A stretch of DNA of 64,000 nucleotides from positions 620,001 to 684,000 of the forward strand of contig NZ_VTFG01000001.1 in NCBI RefSeq assembly GCF_008692035.1. The letters are read 5' to 3'. Made by a program: the position numbers and the translations under genes. Every line of letters starts with the position of its first letter. Position 1 is the stretch's first letter. Of this stretch, positions 35,723-45,659 are shown in pieces. Below the pieces are notes generated by a model that searched no databases, was not told the DNA's origin, and saw only the letters and a list, made by a program, of their open reading frames with translations. Source of the stretch: Pseudomonas marginalis (GTDB taxonomy: Bacteria; Pseudomonadota; Gammaproteobacteria; Pseudomonadales; Pseudomonadaceae).

Positions 35723-37615
35723 CTATGTTCGAAAGCCATCCACCAACTGCTGGAGTCGTGTGGCTTGTCGTTCAAGATCATCACAGGCAAGCAGTGTGGC
35801 GTGCAGGTTTGCCACCCCTTCCTGGTTGAGGGTTTTGATCTCGGTGATGTCCATGTTCAGTGAGTCGATAACTGAAGTTTGCTCTTCCGTTGCTGTCGCT
35901 ACCGACTGGTTGATTCCGTCAATCTCGCCGATGCGCTGACTGACACTGCCCAGCCGCTCACCGGCCTGGTTGGCGATAATCACACCGTCCTTACTGTAGC
36001 GCTCGCTTTCGTTCATGGTGAGTACCGCCTCACGTGCGCCCATCTGAAGCTCTGCAATCATTGAATGGATCTCCTGGGCTGAGGTCTGAGTGCGGTAAGC
36101 CAGGCTGCGGACCTCGTCCGCTACAACAGCAAACCCACGCCCGGCTTCACCCGCCCGCGCGGCCTCGATTGCGGCATTAAGTGCCAACAGGTTGGTCTGT
36201 TCGGAAATGCCTTTGATGACTTCAAGAATCCGCCCGATATTTTCCGTCTTACCATTCAGCGCTTCTATGTTGCTGCATGACGTGCGGATTTTCCCCGAGA
36301 GCGCGCCCATGGCATTTATCGTTTGGGTCACTACCTCACGACCATCTTCAGCCTGGCACCGGGCATCCGACGCCTGGAGGGAAGCATCACCCGCGTTACG
36401 CGCGATTTCCTGGGCCGCCGCGCCGAGTTGGTTAATCGCGGCCGCAATACTGTTGGTGCGATTGGCCTGGTCGTCCGAGTTTGCCATGGAGGCACTGGAG
36501 GTCTGCGTTACGTGCCTGACCACTTCATTGACGTGCTCGGTGGCAGAAGACACCTCACGTATTGAGCGCTGGATGCGCTCCACAAAAAGGTTGAAGTCTG
36601 CGGCCAACTCTCCGAACTCATCTTTCGAGTGTGCACCCAAGCGGCGGGTAAGGTCGCCCTCTCCCTGGGCGATATCCCGCATGGTTGTACCCATCAATCT
36701 CAGGGGCCGCATCAGTACGCGAATAAGCAGCCCCAGCAGAAGCAGCGTGGTCGCCACGGCAACAATCATCGATAAAATGGCGGAAGTGCGAAAATCATCA
36801 AGTGCCGCATAAGCTTTGCTTTTGTCGATGCACAAACCGATATACCAGTTCACCGAAGGCAGTCCCTTGATCGGCGAGAACATCAAAACTTGAGGTTTTC
36901 CGTCCTGCTCCGTCTCGCTGATATGAGAGCTAAGGGATGGCGTGTTCAGCGGGTAAATATCGTTCAATTGCTTCATCACCCGTTCTTTTTCGGGATGAAC
37001 CAGCACCCTGCCATCTGCGTTGACCAGAAAGGCATAGCCCATTCCACCCAGGTCGAGCGAGCGGACTATGGTCGACAGCGTCTCAAGTGTCAGGTCCCCG
37101 CCTACCACCCCAAGCGCCTGGCCATCGTGACTGACCGGCGTTGCAATGGTCATCATCAGTTGCCCTGTCGTCACATCCAGGTAAGGTTCGGTCAGCGTTG
37201 TCCCTCCGGCAGCCATTGCGTCGGTATACCAAGGCCGGGTGCGAGGATCATAATCAGCAGGTAGATCGTCCTCTGGCCTGATGACGAAACTGCCGTCACG
37301 ACTGCCTAGATAAGTGAAGGTGAACGTCGAGAGCAACGACTTCTGCTCCAGCAGCCGCGTGATGTGTTGCGACGCGGGATCATTGGCAACCGTCTGGGCA
37401 ACATGATCAACCAGAAGTATTCGCCCGGAGAGCCAGGACTGAACACTTGCAGCAGTGATCTTGCTCATTTCCTCGAGGTGGTTTTCAAGGTTCGTTCGGA
37501 TGGTTTTGCGTTGAATCGAGTCGTTGTAAAGCGTAAAAAGCGAAAACGCTGCGACAACAACGGATGATGCCGCAAGCAATACCTTATGACTGAACTTCAG
37601 GTTCGCAATCATCAT
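35723..37615 (-). CDS. Methyl-accepting chemotaxis protein with dCache amino-acid sensor
   Basis: 630-aa transducer: first membrane helix ~10-32, periplasmic double-Cache domain ~35-275, second helix ~280-303, HAMP ~304-356, signalling domain with the hairpin tip [20 protein letters not shown] (about residue 460). The distal Cache module shows the amino-acid-binding pattern YDPRTRPWY, then EPYLDVTTG and GVVGGDLTL, that is the Y..R.WY..D set of the dCache amino-acid family (PctA/B/C relatives). A receptor for amino acids fits the import and catabolic genes upstream. No C-terminal CheR-docking pentapeptide is seen. Confidence 0.92.
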   Translation of the reverse strand: MMIANLKFSHKVLLAASSVVVAAFSLFTLYNDSIQRKTIRTNLENHLEEMSKITAASVQSWLSGRILLVDHVAQTVANDPASQHITRLLEQKSLLSTFTFTYLGSRDGSFVIRPEDDLPADYDPRTRPWYTDAMAAGGTTLTEPYLDVTTGQLMMTIATPVSHDGQALGVVGGDLTLETLSTIVRSLDLGGMGYAFLVNADGRVLVHPEKERVMKQLNDIYPLNTPSLSSHISETEQDGKPQVLMFSPIKGLPSVNWYIGLCIDKSKAYAALDDFRTSAILSMIVAVATTLLLLGLLIRVLMRPLRLMGTTMRDIAQGEGDLTRRLGAHSKDEFGELAADFNLFVERIQRSIREVSSATEHVNEVVRHVTQTSSASMANSDDQANRTNSIAAAINQLGAAAQEIARNAGDASLQASDARCQAEDGREVVTQTINAMGALSGKIRTSCSNIEALNGKTENIGRILEVIKGISEQTNLLALNAAIEAARAGEAGRGFAVVADEVRSLAYRTQTSAQEIHSMIAELQMGAREAVLTMNESERYSKDGVIIANQAGERLGSVSQRIGEIDGINQSVATATEEQTSVIDSLNMDITEIKTLNQEGVANLHATLLACDDLERQATRLQQLVDGFRT

Positions 37616-37647
37616 GGTTTATCCATAGGCTTGGGGTGTTGTAATTG

Positions 37648-38151
37648 TTATTCGATACCGAGGTGCGTTGATGACGGCTTGATGACGGCCAACTGTGGAT
37701 AGGCCACCAGTTTCTCGATGTGCAGTTCAGTGCTCTCAAACCAGCATTCAGTGATTGATCGGAAATGCTCCATATCCCGGCAGCGTATCCGCAGGCAGTA
37801 ATCAAGCGCACCACTCACCAGGTGACACTCAATGACTTGCGGGCAAGCAATGATAAGGGCCTCAAATGCTTTTTGCGTGTTGCTTCCCCTGCCCTCAGCC
37901 AGTGTCACTAGAACCACCAGTGACAAACCGGGCGATAGCTTATGCTCGTCAATGAATGCCCCGTAGCCGCGGATGACGCCCAGCCTCTCCAGCTTGCGAA
38001 CGCGTTGCTGACAAGGGCTCTCGCTCAAGTGCACCAGCGAGGCAAGTTTTTTATAGGTAATACGCCCGTTACGGCGCAGTACATCGACGATGGCCTCGTC
38101 GATGCGTCCCAAACACTCCGGGGGCCCGTGGATCTTCCTTCCGCTGGTCAT
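37648..38151 (-). CDS. Lrp/AsnC family regulator (importer-linked)
   Basis: 167-aa regulator: N-terminal helix-turn-helix (~15-70; RIDEAIVDVLRRNGRITYKKLASLVHLSESPCQQRVRKL shows the conserved LA..V.LS...C..R...L) and a C-terminal RAM/AsnC ligand domain (~80-155, containing VIECHLVSGALDYCLRI, the G-x-x-D-Y signature). It follows the ABC ATPase gene by 12 bp, so it belongs to the importer operon, and the chemoreceptor gene follows by 32 bp. The ATG at 38151 is preferred to a TTG six bases earlier. Confidence 0.9.
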   Translation of the reverse strand: MTSGRKIHGPPECLGRIDEAIVDVLRRNGRITYKKLASLVHLSESPCQQRVRKLERLGVIRGYGAFIDEHKLSPGLSLVVLVTLAEGRGSNTQKAFEALIIACPQVIECHLVSGALDYCLRIRCRDMEHFRSITECWFESTELHIEKLVAYPQLAVIKPSSTHLGIE

Positions 38152-38163
38152 AGCCAAGGTATT

Positions 38164-38925
38164 TCACTTCAGCCCGTTGGAGAGAAACTGCTGCAGACGT
38201 TCACTTCTGGGATTATCCAGGATCTCAGGTCCGCCCTGCTCTTCAACCAGTCCCTGGTGAAGAAACAGCAGCTGGTTTGACACTTTGCGTGCAAACCCCA
38301 TTTCATGGGTCACCATGATCATGGTGCGCCCCTCTTCAGCAAGGCCCTGGATGACTTTGAGCACCTCGCCCACCACCTCTGGGTCGAGCGCCGAGGTGGG
38401 TTCGTCGAACAGCATGACCTCGGGCTCCATGGCAAGGGCACGGGCAATCGCTACCCGCTGCTGTTGACCTCCGGAAAGAAACGCAGGGAACTGATCGGCA
38501 ACACGGGCAGGCAAGCCGACTTTATCCAAGTACCGCCGGGCACGATCTTCTGCGTCTTTTTTGCTGACGCCTAGCACCCGCCGCGGGGCAATGGTGATGT
38601 TTTCCAACACGGTCATGTGTCCCCACAGGTTGAAATGCTGGAAGACCATGGCCAAGCGGGTACGCAGCCGTTGCAGCTCGCGGTCATCCGCCACACGTAA
38701 TCCTGCATGATTTTTAACCATGCAGATCTGCTTGCCATCCAAACTCATGGCGCCGTCGTTGGGTGTTTCGAGGAAATTGATACAGCGCAGGAACGTGCTC
38801 TTCCCCGAGCCACTGGCGCCGATCAGGCTGATGACATCGCCCGTTTTGGCTTGCAGGGAAACACCCTTGAGTACTTCATGGGTACCGTAACTTTTGTGTA
38901 GCCCGTCAACCGTCAATTTGTACAT
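38164..38925 (-). CDS. Basic amino acid ABC transporter ATPase
   Basis: 253-aa ATPase of the HisP/ArtP/OccP group. Walker A GASGSGKST (~36-44), Q-loop VFQHFNLWGHMT (the group-specific W-x-H-M-T), signature LSGGQQQRVAIARAL, Walker B VMLFDEPTSALDPE, H-loop VTHEMGFAR. Last transport gene of the operon SBP-permease-permease-ATPase. The inferred substrate is canavanine, arginine or a related basic amino acid. Confidence 0.93.
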   Translation of the reverse strand: MYKLTVDGLHKSYGTHEVLKGVSLQAKTGDVISLIGASGSGKSTFLRCINFLETPNDGAMSLDGKQICMVKNHAGLRVADDRELQRLRTRLAMVFQHFNLWGHMTVLENITIAPRRVLGVSKKDAEDRARRYLDKVGLPARVADQFPAFLSGGQQQRVAIARALAMEPEVMLFDEPTSALDPEVVGEVLKVIQGLAEEGRTMIMVTHEMGFARKVSNQLLFLHQGLVEEQGGPEILDNPRSERLQQFLSNGLK

Positions 38926-38977
38926 GTTCGCAATCTTCCTCTAAGCAGTTCGGGAGCGGCCCTGTCAGACACAGGAC

Positions 38978-39688
38978 TCAGTGAGTCGGCCCTAAGAAAG
39001 CCAACCAATGACGTTCGGCAATTCGGAACAAACCGACCAGCGCAAAGGTCACCGCCAGGTAAATCAGCGCCGCAATCCCAAACGATTGAAAGGTCAAGAA
39101 GGTCGCAGAGTTAGCGTCACGGGCGACTTTGAGAATGTCCGGAACCGTGGCGGTGAATGCCACAGTGGTCGAGTGCAGCATCAGGATCACCTCGTTGCTG
39201 TAATACGGCAGCGACCGACGCAAGGCTGACGGCATAATCACAAACGCGTAGAGCTTCCATCCAGAGAGGCCATACGCTTTTGCAGCCTCGACCTCCCCAT
39301 GGGCGATGTTGCGAATAGCCCCGGCAAATATCTCCGTGGTGTAGGCGCAGGTGTTCAGCGCGAAGGCAAGAATGGTGCAGTTCATCGCATCGCGAAAGAA
39401 TGCATCCAACACAGGCTGAGCACGTATTGCGGCCAGGCTATAGATCCCGGTGTAGCAGATCAGCAGCTGGATATAGAGCGGTGTACCCCTGAACAGGTAG
39501 GTATAAAACTGCACCGGCCAGCGCACATAAAACCTGGACGACACGCGTGCGATGGACAGTGGGATAGACACGATAAATCCGATGAAAAGCGATGCACTGA
39601 GCAACCACAATGTCATGGCCAGACCAGTGATTTGCTGGCCATCGCTGTAGACGAATGACCTCCAGTACTCCTGCAGTAGTTCGATCAT
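38978..39688 (-). CDS. Basic amino acid ABC transporter permease (HisM-like)
   Basis: 236-aa inner-membrane permease with five hydrophobic segments and the EAA loop GEVEAAKAYGLSGWKLYAFVIMP (about residues 130-152). A polar amino acid permease of the HisM/OccM type. Its ATG overlaps the stop of the second permease gene (ATGA) and has GGGAGG upstream. Confidence 0.92.
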   Translation of the reverse strand: MIELLQEYWRSFVYSDGQQITGLAMTLWLLSASLFIGFIVSIPLSIARVSSRFYVRWPVQFYTYLFRGTPLYIQLLICYTGIYSLAAIRAQPVLDAFFRDAMNCTILAFALNTCAYTTEIFAGAIRNIAHGEVEAAKAYGLSGWKLYAFVIMPSALRRSLPYYSNEVILMLHSTTVAFTATVPDILKVARDANSATFLTFQSFGIAALIYLAVTFALVGLFRIAERHWLAFLGPTH

Positions 39689-40413
39689 CGCACCGCCTCC
39701 CGTGAACCGGCGGCGTAGTATTTTTCCAGACAGCGCAGGATGAAATTGGAGGCGCTGGTGATGATCAGGTAGGTCAGTGCAGCCAGTACCAGGAAAAAGA
39801 ACAATTGGTAGGTGCTTTTTCCTGCGTCCTGGGCAGCCTTTACCAAATCAGCGAGGCCAATGATCGACACCAACGCGGTGGCTTTGAGAATCACCATCCA
39901 GTTGTTGCCAAGACCCGGTAAGGCAAACCGCATCATTTGCGGGAACACCACGAAGCGAAAACGCTGTGTGCGACTTAACCCGTAGGCGGTAGCAGCTTCA
40001 ACCTGGCCACGGGGTACCGCCAGCATGGCGCCGCGGAAAGTTTCGGTGAAATAGGCGCCGTAGATAAACCCAAGGGTGATGATTCCTGCGACGAAGGGAT
40101 TGATTTCGATGTACTCCCAGCCCAACGCCACCGTGATGACCGTCAGCCAGGTTTGCAGGCTATAGAAAATCAACAGCATCAGTACCAGATCGGGCACCCC
40201 ACGAATCAGCGTGGTGTAGAGCTGCGCTGGCAGGCGCAGCAGCCTAAGACTGGACAGTTTGGCGCTGGCCCCAATCAGCCCGAGCAATACGCTGAGCGCC
40301 AGGGCGGATAGGGACAGCTTGACGGTCATCCAGGCGCCTTCGAGCAGCAGTGGGCCGAAGCCTTGCAAGCTGAATGCAGACAGCCCCAATGCGCCTAATA
40401 GTGTTTCGAACAT
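39685..40413 (-). CDS. Basic amino acid ABC transporter permease (HisQ-like)
   Basis: 242-aa permease, five hydrophobic segments, N-terminal FGPLLLEGAWMTVKLSLSAL and EAA loop GQVEAATAYGLSRTQRFRF. The start at 40413 (MFETLLGALGLSAF) is chosen over 40443 because the extension adds no family sequence. It is coupled to the next permease by a 4-bp overlap. Confidence 0.92.
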   Translation of the reverse strand: MFETLLGALGLSAFSLQGFGPLLLEGAWMTVKLSLSALALSVLLGLIGASAKLSSLRLLRLPAQLYTTLIRGVPDLVLMLLIFYSLQTWLTVITVALGWEYIEINPFVAGIITLGFIYGAYFTETFRGAMLAVPRGQVEAATAYGLSRTQRFRFVVFPQMMRFALPGLGNNWMVILKATALVSIIGLADLVKAAQDAGKSTYQLFFFLVLAALTYLIITSASNFILRCLEKYYAAGSREAVR

Positions 40414-40465
40414 GATCAACAACCTATAGCGAAAAACGCCCATCCAGCGGACGAGCGCCGGGTGG

Positions 40466-41248
40466 TTATTTACCGCTGTAAAGATTCAGATCGCCAAAGT
40501 GCTGCTTCTGGATCGAATCATAGGTGCCATCGTCGTGAAGGGCCTGGATCGCTTTATCCAGCAGGGCCTTGAGCTCTGCATTGCCCTTGGCGATGCCGAT
40601 GGCTGTCTTGGAGGGAAGATAAGGGCTCTCTACCGATGGGCTCATTTCGTAATCAGTGCCCAGGGGTGAGTTGATAAAACCCAGTTGAGCTTGAAGCGCA
40701 TCCTGCAGGGATGCATCCAGCCGCCCCGCTACCAGGTCGTAATACACCTGGTCCTGGTTCTGATAGGACTGGATTTTTACCCCGGCTTTGTCCAGCACGG
40801 CCTTGGCGTAGGCTTCCTGGATACTGCCTTGAAAATAGCCAACCGTTTTGCCTTTGAGTGACACCACATCTGTGCTCAGGCCCGAACCTTTCTTGAACAC
40901 ATAGGACGTGAACCCGGAAAAAAGCTCGTTTGAAAAATCAATGGCTTTTTCACGAGTGGCCGTCACGGTCATGGATGACAGGATGCCGTCGAACTTGCCG
41001 GCCCTGAGGCCCGGAATCAGGCCATCAAAATCGCTTTCCACCCAGATGCATTTGACTGAAAGCCTGGCGCAAATCGCGTTGCCCAAGTCAATATCAAATC
41101 CCTTGAGGCTGCCATCGGCGGCCTTGGACTCAAACGGTGCGTAGTTGGCATCTACGCCGAAACGCAAGGTGGAGTATTCCTTGGCAGACACTGCACTTGT
41201 GCACAACGCCAAGCCCATTACTAAATACAGTTTCTTTAGCGAAATCAT
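40466..41248 (-). CDS. Periplasmic basic amino acid binding protein (ArgT/HisJ-like)
   Basis: 260-aa precursor, signal peptide MISLKKLYLVMGLALCTSAVSA (residues 1-22; key features KK and VSA cleavage). The mature domain shows FGVDANYAPFESKAADGSLKGFDIDL-type N-lobe (read in parts: Y-A-P-F-E and G-F-D-I-D-L), SMTVTATREKAIDFS, and the substrate Arg region. This is the lysine-arginine-ornithine binding group. Conserved ligand residues for the alpha-amino/carboxyl (T-x-x-R, D near GRLDASLQD) are intact. The start at 41248 follows AGGGATG. First gene of the importer operon, with the Lrp-type element about 120 bp upstream. Confidence 0.92.
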   Translation of the reverse strand: MISLKKLYLVMGLALCTSAVSAKEYSTLRFGVDANYAPFESKAADGSLKGFDIDLGNAICARLSVKCIWVESDFDGLIPGLRAGKFDGILSSMTVTATREKAIDFSNELFSGFTSYVFKKGSGLSTDVVSLKGKTVGYFQGSIQEAYAKAVLDKAGVKIQSYQNQDQVYYDLVAGRLDASLQDALQAQLGFINSPLGTDYEMSPSVESPYLPSKTAIGIAKGNAELKALLDKAIQALHDDGTYDSIQKQHFGDLNLYSGK

Positions 41249-41370
41249 AATTACATCCCTAGATATTGTAGTTGGATTAAGGGCAGTAAACATCTGTCAG
41301 CATTAACCGTGACACTCATTATTATTTAGCGAGACCTGCGTCTCGACTTGAACGTTACCTGAGTACGACG

Positions 41371-41417
41371 ACTTTACGAATATGGCAAATTGAACGTTAT
41401 CACGAGCAAAATGCTCG
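41371..41417 (-). promoter_or_regulatory. Shared 47-bp regulatory element, copy 1 (importer operon)
   Basis: Contains the perfect 15-bp dyad CGAGCAAAATGCTCG (41403-41417) plus 32 bp toward the importer. 42 of 47 positions equal the element at 45660-45706. The dyad fits the general Lrp 15-bp site (inverted arms around an A/T centre). It lies upstream of the binding-protein gene, in the orientation of transcription. Confidence 0.8.
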
Positions 41418-41421
41418 CCTT

Positions 41422-41739
41422 TCAAGCAGACACCAGCTTCATCATTAACAACCCACTGACAATCAATACGGCCGCCACGATACGCAACAGCGTGGCGGGT
41501 TCACCCATGAAGAAAATACCCGCCGCAAAAGCGCCCACAGCGCCGATCCCCGTCCAGATGGTGTACGCCGTACCCAGCGGCAAGCTCTTCATCGAGAAGG
41601 ATAAAAGCGCGAAACTGGCAATCACAGTGACAAATGTAATGACTGTGGGCACTAACCGCGTAAATCCTTCAGATTGTTTCATCGAAAAAGCCCACACGAC
41701 TTCAAATAGTCCTGCAATGATCAAACTCACCCAAGCCAT
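41422..41739 (-). CDS. sugE: SMR family exporter, SugE/Gdx type
   Basis: 105-aa, four-helix small multidrug resistance protein. The sequence follows the Gdx (guanidinium exporter) subgroup: GLFEVVWAFSMKQSEGFTRL with the central Glu of helix 1, then SLPLGTAYTIWTGIGAVGAF. The start at 41739 has GGGAG 7 nt upstream; the extension to 41790 is rejected. In this locus the natural cargo may be hydroxyguanidine, the guanidine-type product of canavanine cleavage; that is inference. It lies after the catabolic operon's terminator, before the importer. Confidence 0.88.
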   Translation of the reverse strand: MAWVSLIIAGLFEVVWAFSMKQSEGFTRLVPTVITFVTVIASFALLSFSMKSLPLGTAYTIWTGIGAVGAFAAGIFFMGEPATLLRIVAAVLIVSGLLMMKLVSA

Positions 41740-41809
41740 GAGCAACTCCCAAACAATAAAAAACGCAAAGACTGTCCGCGCCAGGCGCAATTAAAACGTC
41801 AACGTTATT

Positions 41810-41835
41810 AAAAAGACCCCCGCGAGGACGGGGGT
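41810..41835 (-). terminator. Intrinsic terminator of the catabolic operon
   Basis: Minus-strand reading ACCCCCG / CGGGGGT stem followed by CTTTTTA, 47 bp after the gamma-lyase stop. Confidence 0.85.
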
Positions 41836-41881
41836 AAAGACGGGTTGACCAAACCCTAGTTCCGTGACGCTATCAACTAAA

Positions 41882-43084
41882 TCACTTGAATGTTGCGTCC
41901 AGCGCGAACGCAATATCCTTGATCAAGTCATCTGGATCTTCCAATCCGACAGAAAAGCGCAAATGACCATACTCGCGGAACTCTTCAGGGTACTTGTCAA
42001 AGCCACCTCGACCCTCTGCCCCTACGTGCACGATCAGTGATTCGTCATGCCCTAATGAAACGGCCGACGTGATGATGCGCAGGTTCGAGACAAAGCGATT
42101 CTGGGTGTCAGGATCGCCCTCTACGGCAAACGCCATCACAGCACCATAGCCTTTGCCCGCAAATTGCCGGCGCGCCAACTCATGCTGCGGGTGGGAAGGC
42201 AAACCGGGGTAGTAGACATAGGCAATCCGATCGTCGCCATCCAGAAACTGGGCCAACTTTTCGGCCGTGTTCAGCAATTGCTTCAAGCGCAGTGGCAACG
42301 TGACCGAACCGCGCATGATCATCCACGCGTTGAACGGCGAAATGGTCGCGCCGAGGTCAACCAATGCATCATTCTTGATCTTGTTGATCAACGGATCGGA
42401 GCCGATCACCACCCCGCCCATGGCATCACCATGGCCATTGATGTACTTGGTCAATGAGTGGATGACGAAGTCGACACCATGTTGACTTGCACGAAAAAAT
42501 GGAGGCGGCGTGAATGTGGCATCCACAGAGATCAGCGCGCCATGGGCGTGTGCAATCTCAGCCAATACGGCAATGTCCGCAACTTTCGTGGTGGGGTTGG
42601 CAATCGTTTCAGTGTGGATCAGCTTGGTATTGGGGCGAATGGCGTTACGTACCGATTCCAGGTCACCGACGTCTACGAAGGTTGCCTCAATGCCGTAACG
42701 TTCAGGCAGTAGTTCGGCGAAAAGCCGCCAGACTGCCTGGTAGGTGATGTCACTGACGATGACGTGATCACCACTTTTCAAGAATGAAAAAAATACCGAG
42801 TGCAAGGCGGCAACACCGGTCGCGAATACCACCGCGTCTTCACACCCTTCAAGGGCTGCGAGTTTCTTCTCAAGGCAAACCTGGTTGTGGCCTTGATTGC
42901 GTGTGTACACGAGCCCGTCCGGGCTCGACCAGTCCATGGTCGCCGGATCTTCCGGCAAGAGATAGGAGTTTGCCATGACCAATGGTGTACGGACGGCGCC
43001 ACTGGTGACATCCGCGACATTGCCGCCATGAACAGCCAGCGTCGCTGCAGATAATGTCGAAAGATTGTGCTTGTCGGGGCGCAT
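41882..43084 (-). CDS. PLP-dependent gamma-lyase, probable canavanine-gamma-lyase
   Basis: 400-aa enzyme of the cystathionine/methionine gamma-lyase family. The PLP lysine is in SLTKYINGHGDAMGG (about residue 217), the PLP-phosphate contact YTRNQGHNQ, and GVAALHSVFFSFLKSGD as the cofactor-stacking region. The family Cys found in methionine gamma-lyase is not evident (DITYQAVWRLF). Alone the sequence only says gamma-lyase or sulfhydrylase. The operon with homoserine and semialdehyde dehydrogenases, a basic amino acid importer and a B3/4 editing protein points to canavanine elimination giving hydroxyguanidine and homoserine. The alternative is an O-acylhomoserine or methionine lyase. Confidence 0.7.
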   Translation of the reverse strand: MRPDKHNLSTLSAATLAVHGGNVADVTSGAVRTPLVMANSYLLPEDPATMDWSSPDGLVYTRNQGHNQVCLEKKLAALEGCEDAVVFATGVAALHSVFFSFLKSGDHVIVSDITYQAVWRLFAELLPERYGIEATFVDVGDLESVRNAIRPNTKLIHTETIANPTTKVADIAVLAEIAHAHGALISVDATFTPPPFFRASQHGVDFVIHSLTKYINGHGDAMGGVVIGSDPLINKIKNDALVDLGATISPFNAWMIMRGSVTLPLRLKQLLNTAEKLAQFLDGDDRIAYVYYPGLPSHPQHELARRQFAGKGYGAVMAFAVEGDPDTQNRFVSNLRIITSAVSLGHDESLIVHVGAEGRGGFDKYPEEFREYGHLRFSVGLEDPDDLIKDIAFALDATFK

Positions 43085-43135
43085 GTCGTTTCCTCTTTAT
43101 TGTTGTGTGTTTCATTCTTGAGTTGAGTGAGTTGC

Positions 43136-44554
43136 TTAGCTTCCACTCACACCGTTAATGCAAACGACCTTGGGTTGGGTCATGTCTTCGTAAGCGAAAC
43201 GTACGCCCTCACGGCCCATGCTCCCGTACTTGAAACCGCCGAAAGGCATTGCATCAAAGCGGTAGTCGGAAGAGTCGTTGATCATCACCCCGCCCGCCTC
43301 CAGTCGTTTAGCGGCGGTCAATGCAACCTTCAGATTGCTGGTGAAGATCCCGGCATGCAGGCTGTATTCTGGTTCGTTAGCCAGCGCCAATGCTTCATCC
43401 AGGGAGCCGACGCGCTGGAGGATGACTACCGGGCTGAACACTTCTTCGCACCACAACTTGCAATGGCGGTCGACGCCTTCCAGCACGGTAGGTGAATAGA
43501 GCGAGCCGTTACGTGTGTTGCCAACCAACAACGTGGCGCCTTTGGCAATGGCGTCATTGACCACTTCCTCGGTACGCTTGGCTGACGCCTCGGTAATCAT
43601 CGGCCCTACGTCCGTCTGCTCATCTGCAGGGTTGCCGACGATCAACTTAGAGGTCTGTTCAACAAAGCGCGTTTTGAAGGCTTCATAGAGTGAAGCTTCG
43701 ATGAGGATCCGTTGGGTACCGATGCAGTTTTGTCCGGCCGCCCAGAAAGCCCCCGACACGCATGAATCAACGGTTTCATCCAAGTCACAATCAGCCATCA
43801 CGATGACCGGCGCGTTACCGCCAAGGTCCATCGCCAGCTTCTTGAGGCCAGCTGTACGAGCGATCTGCTCACCCGTGACAAAGCCGCCGGTGAAAGACAC
43901 CATGCGCACTGCACGGTGGGCCACAAGAGCCTTGCCCAGGGCGCCGCCGCCTGTCGCGACGGTGACAACAACCGGAGGCAGACCCGCGTCGACCAAGCAC
44001 TCCACCAGCTTGATCGCTGATAGCGGTGTGAGCTCAGACGGCTTGAGAACAACTGCATTTCCTCCTGCAATGGCAGGCCCTAATTTATGCGCGACCAGAT
44101 TAAGCGGGTCGTTGTAAGGGGTGATGGCGACGATGACGCCCAACGGTTCACGGGTGAACCAGCCCTGACGGGATTCAGACCCGACATAGGCGTCAAAAGG
44201 AATGACTTCACCGGCGTTGCGCTTGGCTTCTTCGGCAGACAACTTCAAGGTGTTGACGCAGCGCAACACCTCCTTTCGCGCCTGCTTCAGCGTTTTTCCC
44301 GACTCCGCGACGATCAGTTTGGCAAAGGCGTCTTTGTCACGCTCGACTGAGCTTGCAGCCTTTTCCAAGATACGCGCACGCTCATGGCGTGGCAGATCCT
44401 TGGCAATCAAGGCGCCTAAAATGGCGGTGTCAACTATCGTGGTAGCGGAGGATGCGGGTATGTCTGCCACTTCACCCACCTTGCTGCCGTCAAACGGGCT
44501 GAGCACCGTAATGGCCTTATAATCAGCAGCGAGCGAGAGACTCAAGCTATTCAT
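43136..44554 (-). CDS. Aldehyde dehydrogenase, probable aspartate-semialdehyde oxidation to aspartate
   Basis: 472-aa NAD(P)-dependent ALDH. N-terminal cofactor region [31 protein letters not shown], catalytic Cys in GQNCIGTQR (about residue 281) and C-terminal [13 protein letters not shown]. The general-base position, normally Glu in ELGG, is Asp (MDLGGNAP), an uncommon change worth attention. It starts 2 bp after the homoserine dehydrogenase stop, so the substrate is most likely the aspartate semialdehyde made by that enzyme. This is a non-phosphorylating oxidation, unlike biosynthetic Asd. Alternative: a generic semialdehyde substrate. Confidence 0.8.
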   Translation of the reverse strand: MNSLSLSLAADYKAITVLSPFDGSKVGEVADIPASSATTIVDTAILGALIAKDLPRHERARILEKAASSVERDKDAFAKLIVAESGKTLKQARKEVLRCVNTLKLSAEEAKRNAGEVIPFDAYVGSESRQGWFTREPLGVIVAITPYNDPLNLVAHKLGPAIAGGNAVVLKPSELTPLSAIKLVECLVDAGLPPVVVTVATGGGALGKALVAHRAVRMVSFTGGFVTGEQIARTAGLKKLAMDLGGNAPVIVMADCDLDETVDSCVSGAFWAAGQNCIGTQRILIEASLYEAFKTRFVEQTSKLIVGNPADEQTDVGPMITEASAKRTEEVVNDAIAKGATLLVGNTRNGSLYSPTVLEGVDRHCKLWCEEVFSPVVILQRVGSLDEALALANEPEYSLHAGIFTSNLKVALTAAKRLEAGGVMINDSSDYRFDAMPFGGFKYGSMGREGVRFAYEDMTQPKVVCINGVSGS

Positions 44555-44556
44555 GA

Positions 44557-45606
44557 TTACTTACCTGACGTGGTTTTGTGGTTGTGGATGCTTACGATGT
44601 CGGCGAGCAAGGCAAATGCGGTTTCAAAACGACCTGCCCCCGCCCCCACTACAGTGACGGGACCGAGAATGGCCGTGTTGAAGGTAATTGCGTTGGTGGC
44701 TCCGCTCACGGCTGAGAGCGCGTCGTTCGCCGGTAAGAGCTGGGGACTCACCGATGCCGAAATCGAACCATCGCTCCGTTTCTCTGCGCTGCCAATCAGC
44801 TTCCAGCGGGCATTTGCTTTCGTCGCCTCGGCAATATCCTTGGCCGTGATTTCAGAGATCCCTTTGCACAAGACATCGCTTGGTTTGAGTTTTGCGCCCA
44901 GTAGTTCATTGGCGAGGATGACGACCTTCAAGCGCACATCGTGCCCTTCTACATCCGCTGTTGGATCGGCTTCGGCGTAACCCAACTCCTGGGCTTTTGC
45001 GACAGCACTCGAGAAGTCCAACCCCGTCTCCATGCTGGAGAGGACAAAGTTTGACGTGCCGTTGAGGATCCCCTTGAAGCCGGTGATTTCCGAGCCTGCC
45101 AGTGACTCCTTGGCCAAACGGATAACCGGGGTCCCGCTCATGACAGAACCTTCAAATTCAAAGCGGGCGCCGGTGCTATCGGCCAGCGTCTTCAAGCTTT
45201 GTGCATGCAGCGCCACGGGCCCTTTGTTGGTGGTCACGACACTGACGCCCTTTTCCAGAGCCCAGCGGCAGAAGGTCGTAGCCGGTTCACCATCCACAGG
45301 ATTGGTGAACGTTGCCTCAGCGACAATATCGGCGCCAGAGAAGCGGATAACGGTTTCGTTTGCCGGCTCAGCAGTCCCGCCGGCCAGGGTCCTGAAACTG
45401 CCTTTAGCAGCAGGCACTGCTGCCAATTCACGAGCGTCCAGGCCGTCTTTGTTAATGATCGAACCGAGGTAAAGGTCACTGACACCGACAATCTTCAAGG
45501 TAAAACCTAATTCATCGGCCCAACGCGAATTCTTATCGGCAATAAGCTGGGTCAGCGCGCGGTTAACGCCACCAAATCCAAGCAACGCAATTTTGTATTC
45601 AGTCAC
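44557..45606 (-). CDS. Homoserine dehydrogenase without ACT domain (catabolic)
   Basis: 349-aa enzyme that interconverts homoserine and aspartate semialdehyde. The NAD(P) motif is GFGGVNRAL, the catalytic region TTNKGPVA (Lys) and [19 protein letters not shown] (shown in parts: [10 protein letters not shown] and the following D and K), NGTSNFVLS. The usual Pseudomonas biosynthetic enzyme is about 430 aa with a C-terminal ACT domain for threonine feedback; this one lacks it, which fits a degradative role. Start taken as GTG at 45606 ([13 protein letters not shown]). First gene of hom-aldh-lyase, behind the shared Lrp-type element. Confidence 0.88.
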   Translation of the reverse strand: MTEYKIALLGFGGVNRALTQLIADKNSRWADELGFTLKIVGVSDLYLGSIINKDGLDARELAAVPAAKGSFRTLAGGTAEPANETVIRFSGADIVAEATFTNPVDGEPATTFCRWALEKGVSVVTTNKGPVALHAQSLKTLADSTGARFEFEGSVMSGTPVIRLAKESLAGSEITGFKGILNGTSNFVLSSMETGLDFSSAVAKAQELGYAEADPTADVEGHDVRLKVVILANELLGAKLKPSDVLCKGISEITAKDIAEATKANARWKLIGSAEKRSDGSISASVSPQLLPANDALSAVSGATNAITFNTAILGPVTVVGAGAGRFETAFALLADIVSIHNHKTTSGK

Positions 45607-45659
45607 GACAGGGTTCTCATTGTTATGTTGTGGTGCTGAGATAGTAAGCCGCCAACTTA

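Noticed and set aside
41736..41880. Possible guanidine (mini-ykkC type) riboswitch in front of the SMR exporter gene
   Set aside because: One hairpin contains GACGGG, but it is the terminator of the upstream operon and the paired ACGR-loop hairpins of the riboswitch are not present.
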